Of a stretch of 64,000 nucleotides of DNA, positions 38,038 to 64,000 are shown piece by piece. The position numbers and the translations under genes are program-made. Position 1 is the stretch's first letter, and every line of letters starts with the position of its first letter. The stretch is from Doris montereyensis. Its lineage: Eukaryota; Mollusca; Gastropoda; Nudibranchia; Dorididae. The stretch covers positions 2,501 to 66,500 of the forward strand of contig JAXRKP010000455.1 of NCBI GenBank assembly GCA_037039925.1, in the 5' to 3' direction. A model generated the notes under the pieces. It was given only the letters and a program-made list of their open reading frames with translations, was not told the DNA's origin and did no database searches.

Positions 38038-39140
38038 TATGTTTTGATTTGAGAGTTTTTTCTCTTTTCTCTCTCACAAAATTATTTTTTTAAAGAATAT
38101 AGAAAACTATTTTAAAATGAAAAAATGAAAAGAAAAAACATGGCAATAAAATGTATTTACCAAAAAAGTCAACCAAAAATAACCTTAAAAAGCCCATAAC
38201 ACTCTTCATAAAGTATAGACTTGAAAAGTCATATCCTGTTGTCAACTAAACTAAAAAAAAAGTTAAGTTGGCAATTCGCGTATCATAAATGGTTAAAATA
38301 CATGTCACAACACATGTTTCCAACTAAAAAAAAAACCAAAAAGAAAAAAACATGCAGGCATATACATTTGGTATACCCGCCCTCCCTCTAATCTAGCATT
38401 CTTTAGCAATCTAAGAAGCAATATTTAGACTGGGATCTTCAGTCAACATCAAAATATCATACACTGAAAACACTCATGCTCCCTCACTAAAGCCCACTAC
38501 AACTGACATTTCATACATAAATGCAATCTAAAATCATATCTGAATACACTATTAGGAGTAAAGATTAGATCTTCAGCACTCATTCAATCATAAATCAACT
38601 CATATGTGTGTTCTCAGCATGAAAAAGCCCAGTTTGTTTTGTTATCCCCATATTGTGAGCAAGGCAATAAAAAAGAGATTTTTTTCACTTTGACTTTTCA
38701 ATATTTCACACGTGAATGAAATGCAAAGTAAAAGTAAAGGAAATGTGAAGCATTTGATATTGTGTGACAACAAATTAGAAATCAGATGCTACTGTGCTTG
38801 AAAAAATGGTGTTTGGCTTTTGTTTTGTTTTGCCTTTTATATTTGGTTTTAAATAGATTTCTGTTCTCCTTTCAAAAAGAAAAATTACAAGGTGCAGCAA
38901 ATGTGACTCAAAGAAGGAAAATAATGGTAAATTTTTCCACAACCACAGATAATCTTTCATAGAGGCAGATTGTCATATTCAATATCACCTATAAAAAAAA
39001 ATGTCATCCAATAGGATCGCTACATACAGCTAAGAAGGCTGTTTCGTCAAATCTTTCAAAAATAAATGCTATCTGCTACATAATTTTCATACTTTGGAGG
39101 ATGCGCCATCAGCATGTCACTAAGTTATAGCTCCTTTAAA
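36180..39140. other. Intergenic sequence, no gene recognised
   Basis: 3' flank of copy 2. Contains an (AT)n array at 37978-38035. Open frames here (for example around 36735-37042) show no family resemblance. Confidence 0.55.
37978..38035. repeat. (AT)n microsatellite
   Basis: About 58 bp of alternating TA. Confidence 0.97.
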
Positions 39141-39144
39141 GAAT

Positions 39145-39150
39145 TTTATT
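39145..39150 (-). promoter_or_regulatory. Candidate polyadenylation signal of CYFIP copy 2
   Basis: AATAAA on the minus strand about 330 nt beyond the copy-2 stop codon. The hexamer is common by chance in this AT-rich sequence, so the call is weak. Confidence 0.3.
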
Positions 39151-39479
39151 AATGGAACTAAAATACATCCAAAATGACAAGCATTGAAAAATCTTCAAAC
39201 CTGATTTTCCAAAACATACATTTTGAACTTAGTCAACTCTTCTCCTTAAATGACAATATTATCTTCATACACACAAAAAGAAAAAGAAATTCATACTGAA
39301 GCTGCATAAACACAGTCATGATTAAATGAAAAATGATGGGTCCTTTAAAGAGGCAGTTAAATATGTGCAAGATGTTAACAGAGACAAAAAATAAATTTCT
39401 TGACAGAGTTATTGAAAAAGAAAAATAAGCAGTCTCAGCATATTCAGAAAAGATATGTAAATGACAAACAAACAAAGAT

Positions 39480-64000
<24,521 letters not shown>

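Overview
This is an animal nuclear-genome window from an intron-rich, AT-rich, microsatellite-rich genome. The RTE-type LINEs, tRNA-derived SINEs and the (ATT)n-tailed retroposon ends suit a lophotrochozoan, most likely a mollusc (inference; there is no species marker). Nearly every long open frame is microsatellite read-through. The real coding signal is short exons on the minus strand.

The exons belong to two tandem, same-orientation copies of CYFIP (Sra-1/PIR121), the Rac1-binding subunit of the WAVE regulatory complex. Copy 1 (about 29.63 to 4.80 kb, minus strand) looks complete: 29 exon positions from the N-terminal [11 protein letters not shown] block to the C-terminal MVDRIRKFQ block. 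Copy 2 (63.96 to 39.48 kb, minus strand) is cut by the right edge and shows exon positions 8-29. It is more diverged, with two shortened exons and a different C-terminal tail. Introns fall at the same places in both copies, so the whole gene was duplicated in tandem.

The most interesting feature is exon position 4 of copy 1. It exists as three tandem homologous versions (26.93-26.75, 26.68-26.50 and 25.92-25.74 kb). Each replaces human CYFIP residues about 130-190, which carry the Rac1 A-site residues C179 and R190. All have the same splice phases and a length that is not a multiple of three, and two are separated by a 61-nt intron. This is the expected layout of mutually exclusive exons.

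Both copies carry many 1-2 base frame breaks inside otherwise well conserved exons. This suggests either an unpolished assembly or recent decay; reads or RNA would decide.

Layout: 1-4.8 kb, flank 3' of copy 1 with a LINE remnant and large GA/AT microsatellites; 4.8-29.6 kb, copy 1 with SINEs in its introns; 29.7-39.4 kb, intergenic, with a paired hairpin element, a roughly 3 kb complex inverted repeat and a TCTAGA-rich tandem repeat; 39.5-64 kb, copy 2, whose introns hold two near-full-length RTE-like LINEs placed head to head, two LINE 3' fragments, a remnant of another LINE, and a 300-bp (ATT)n array.
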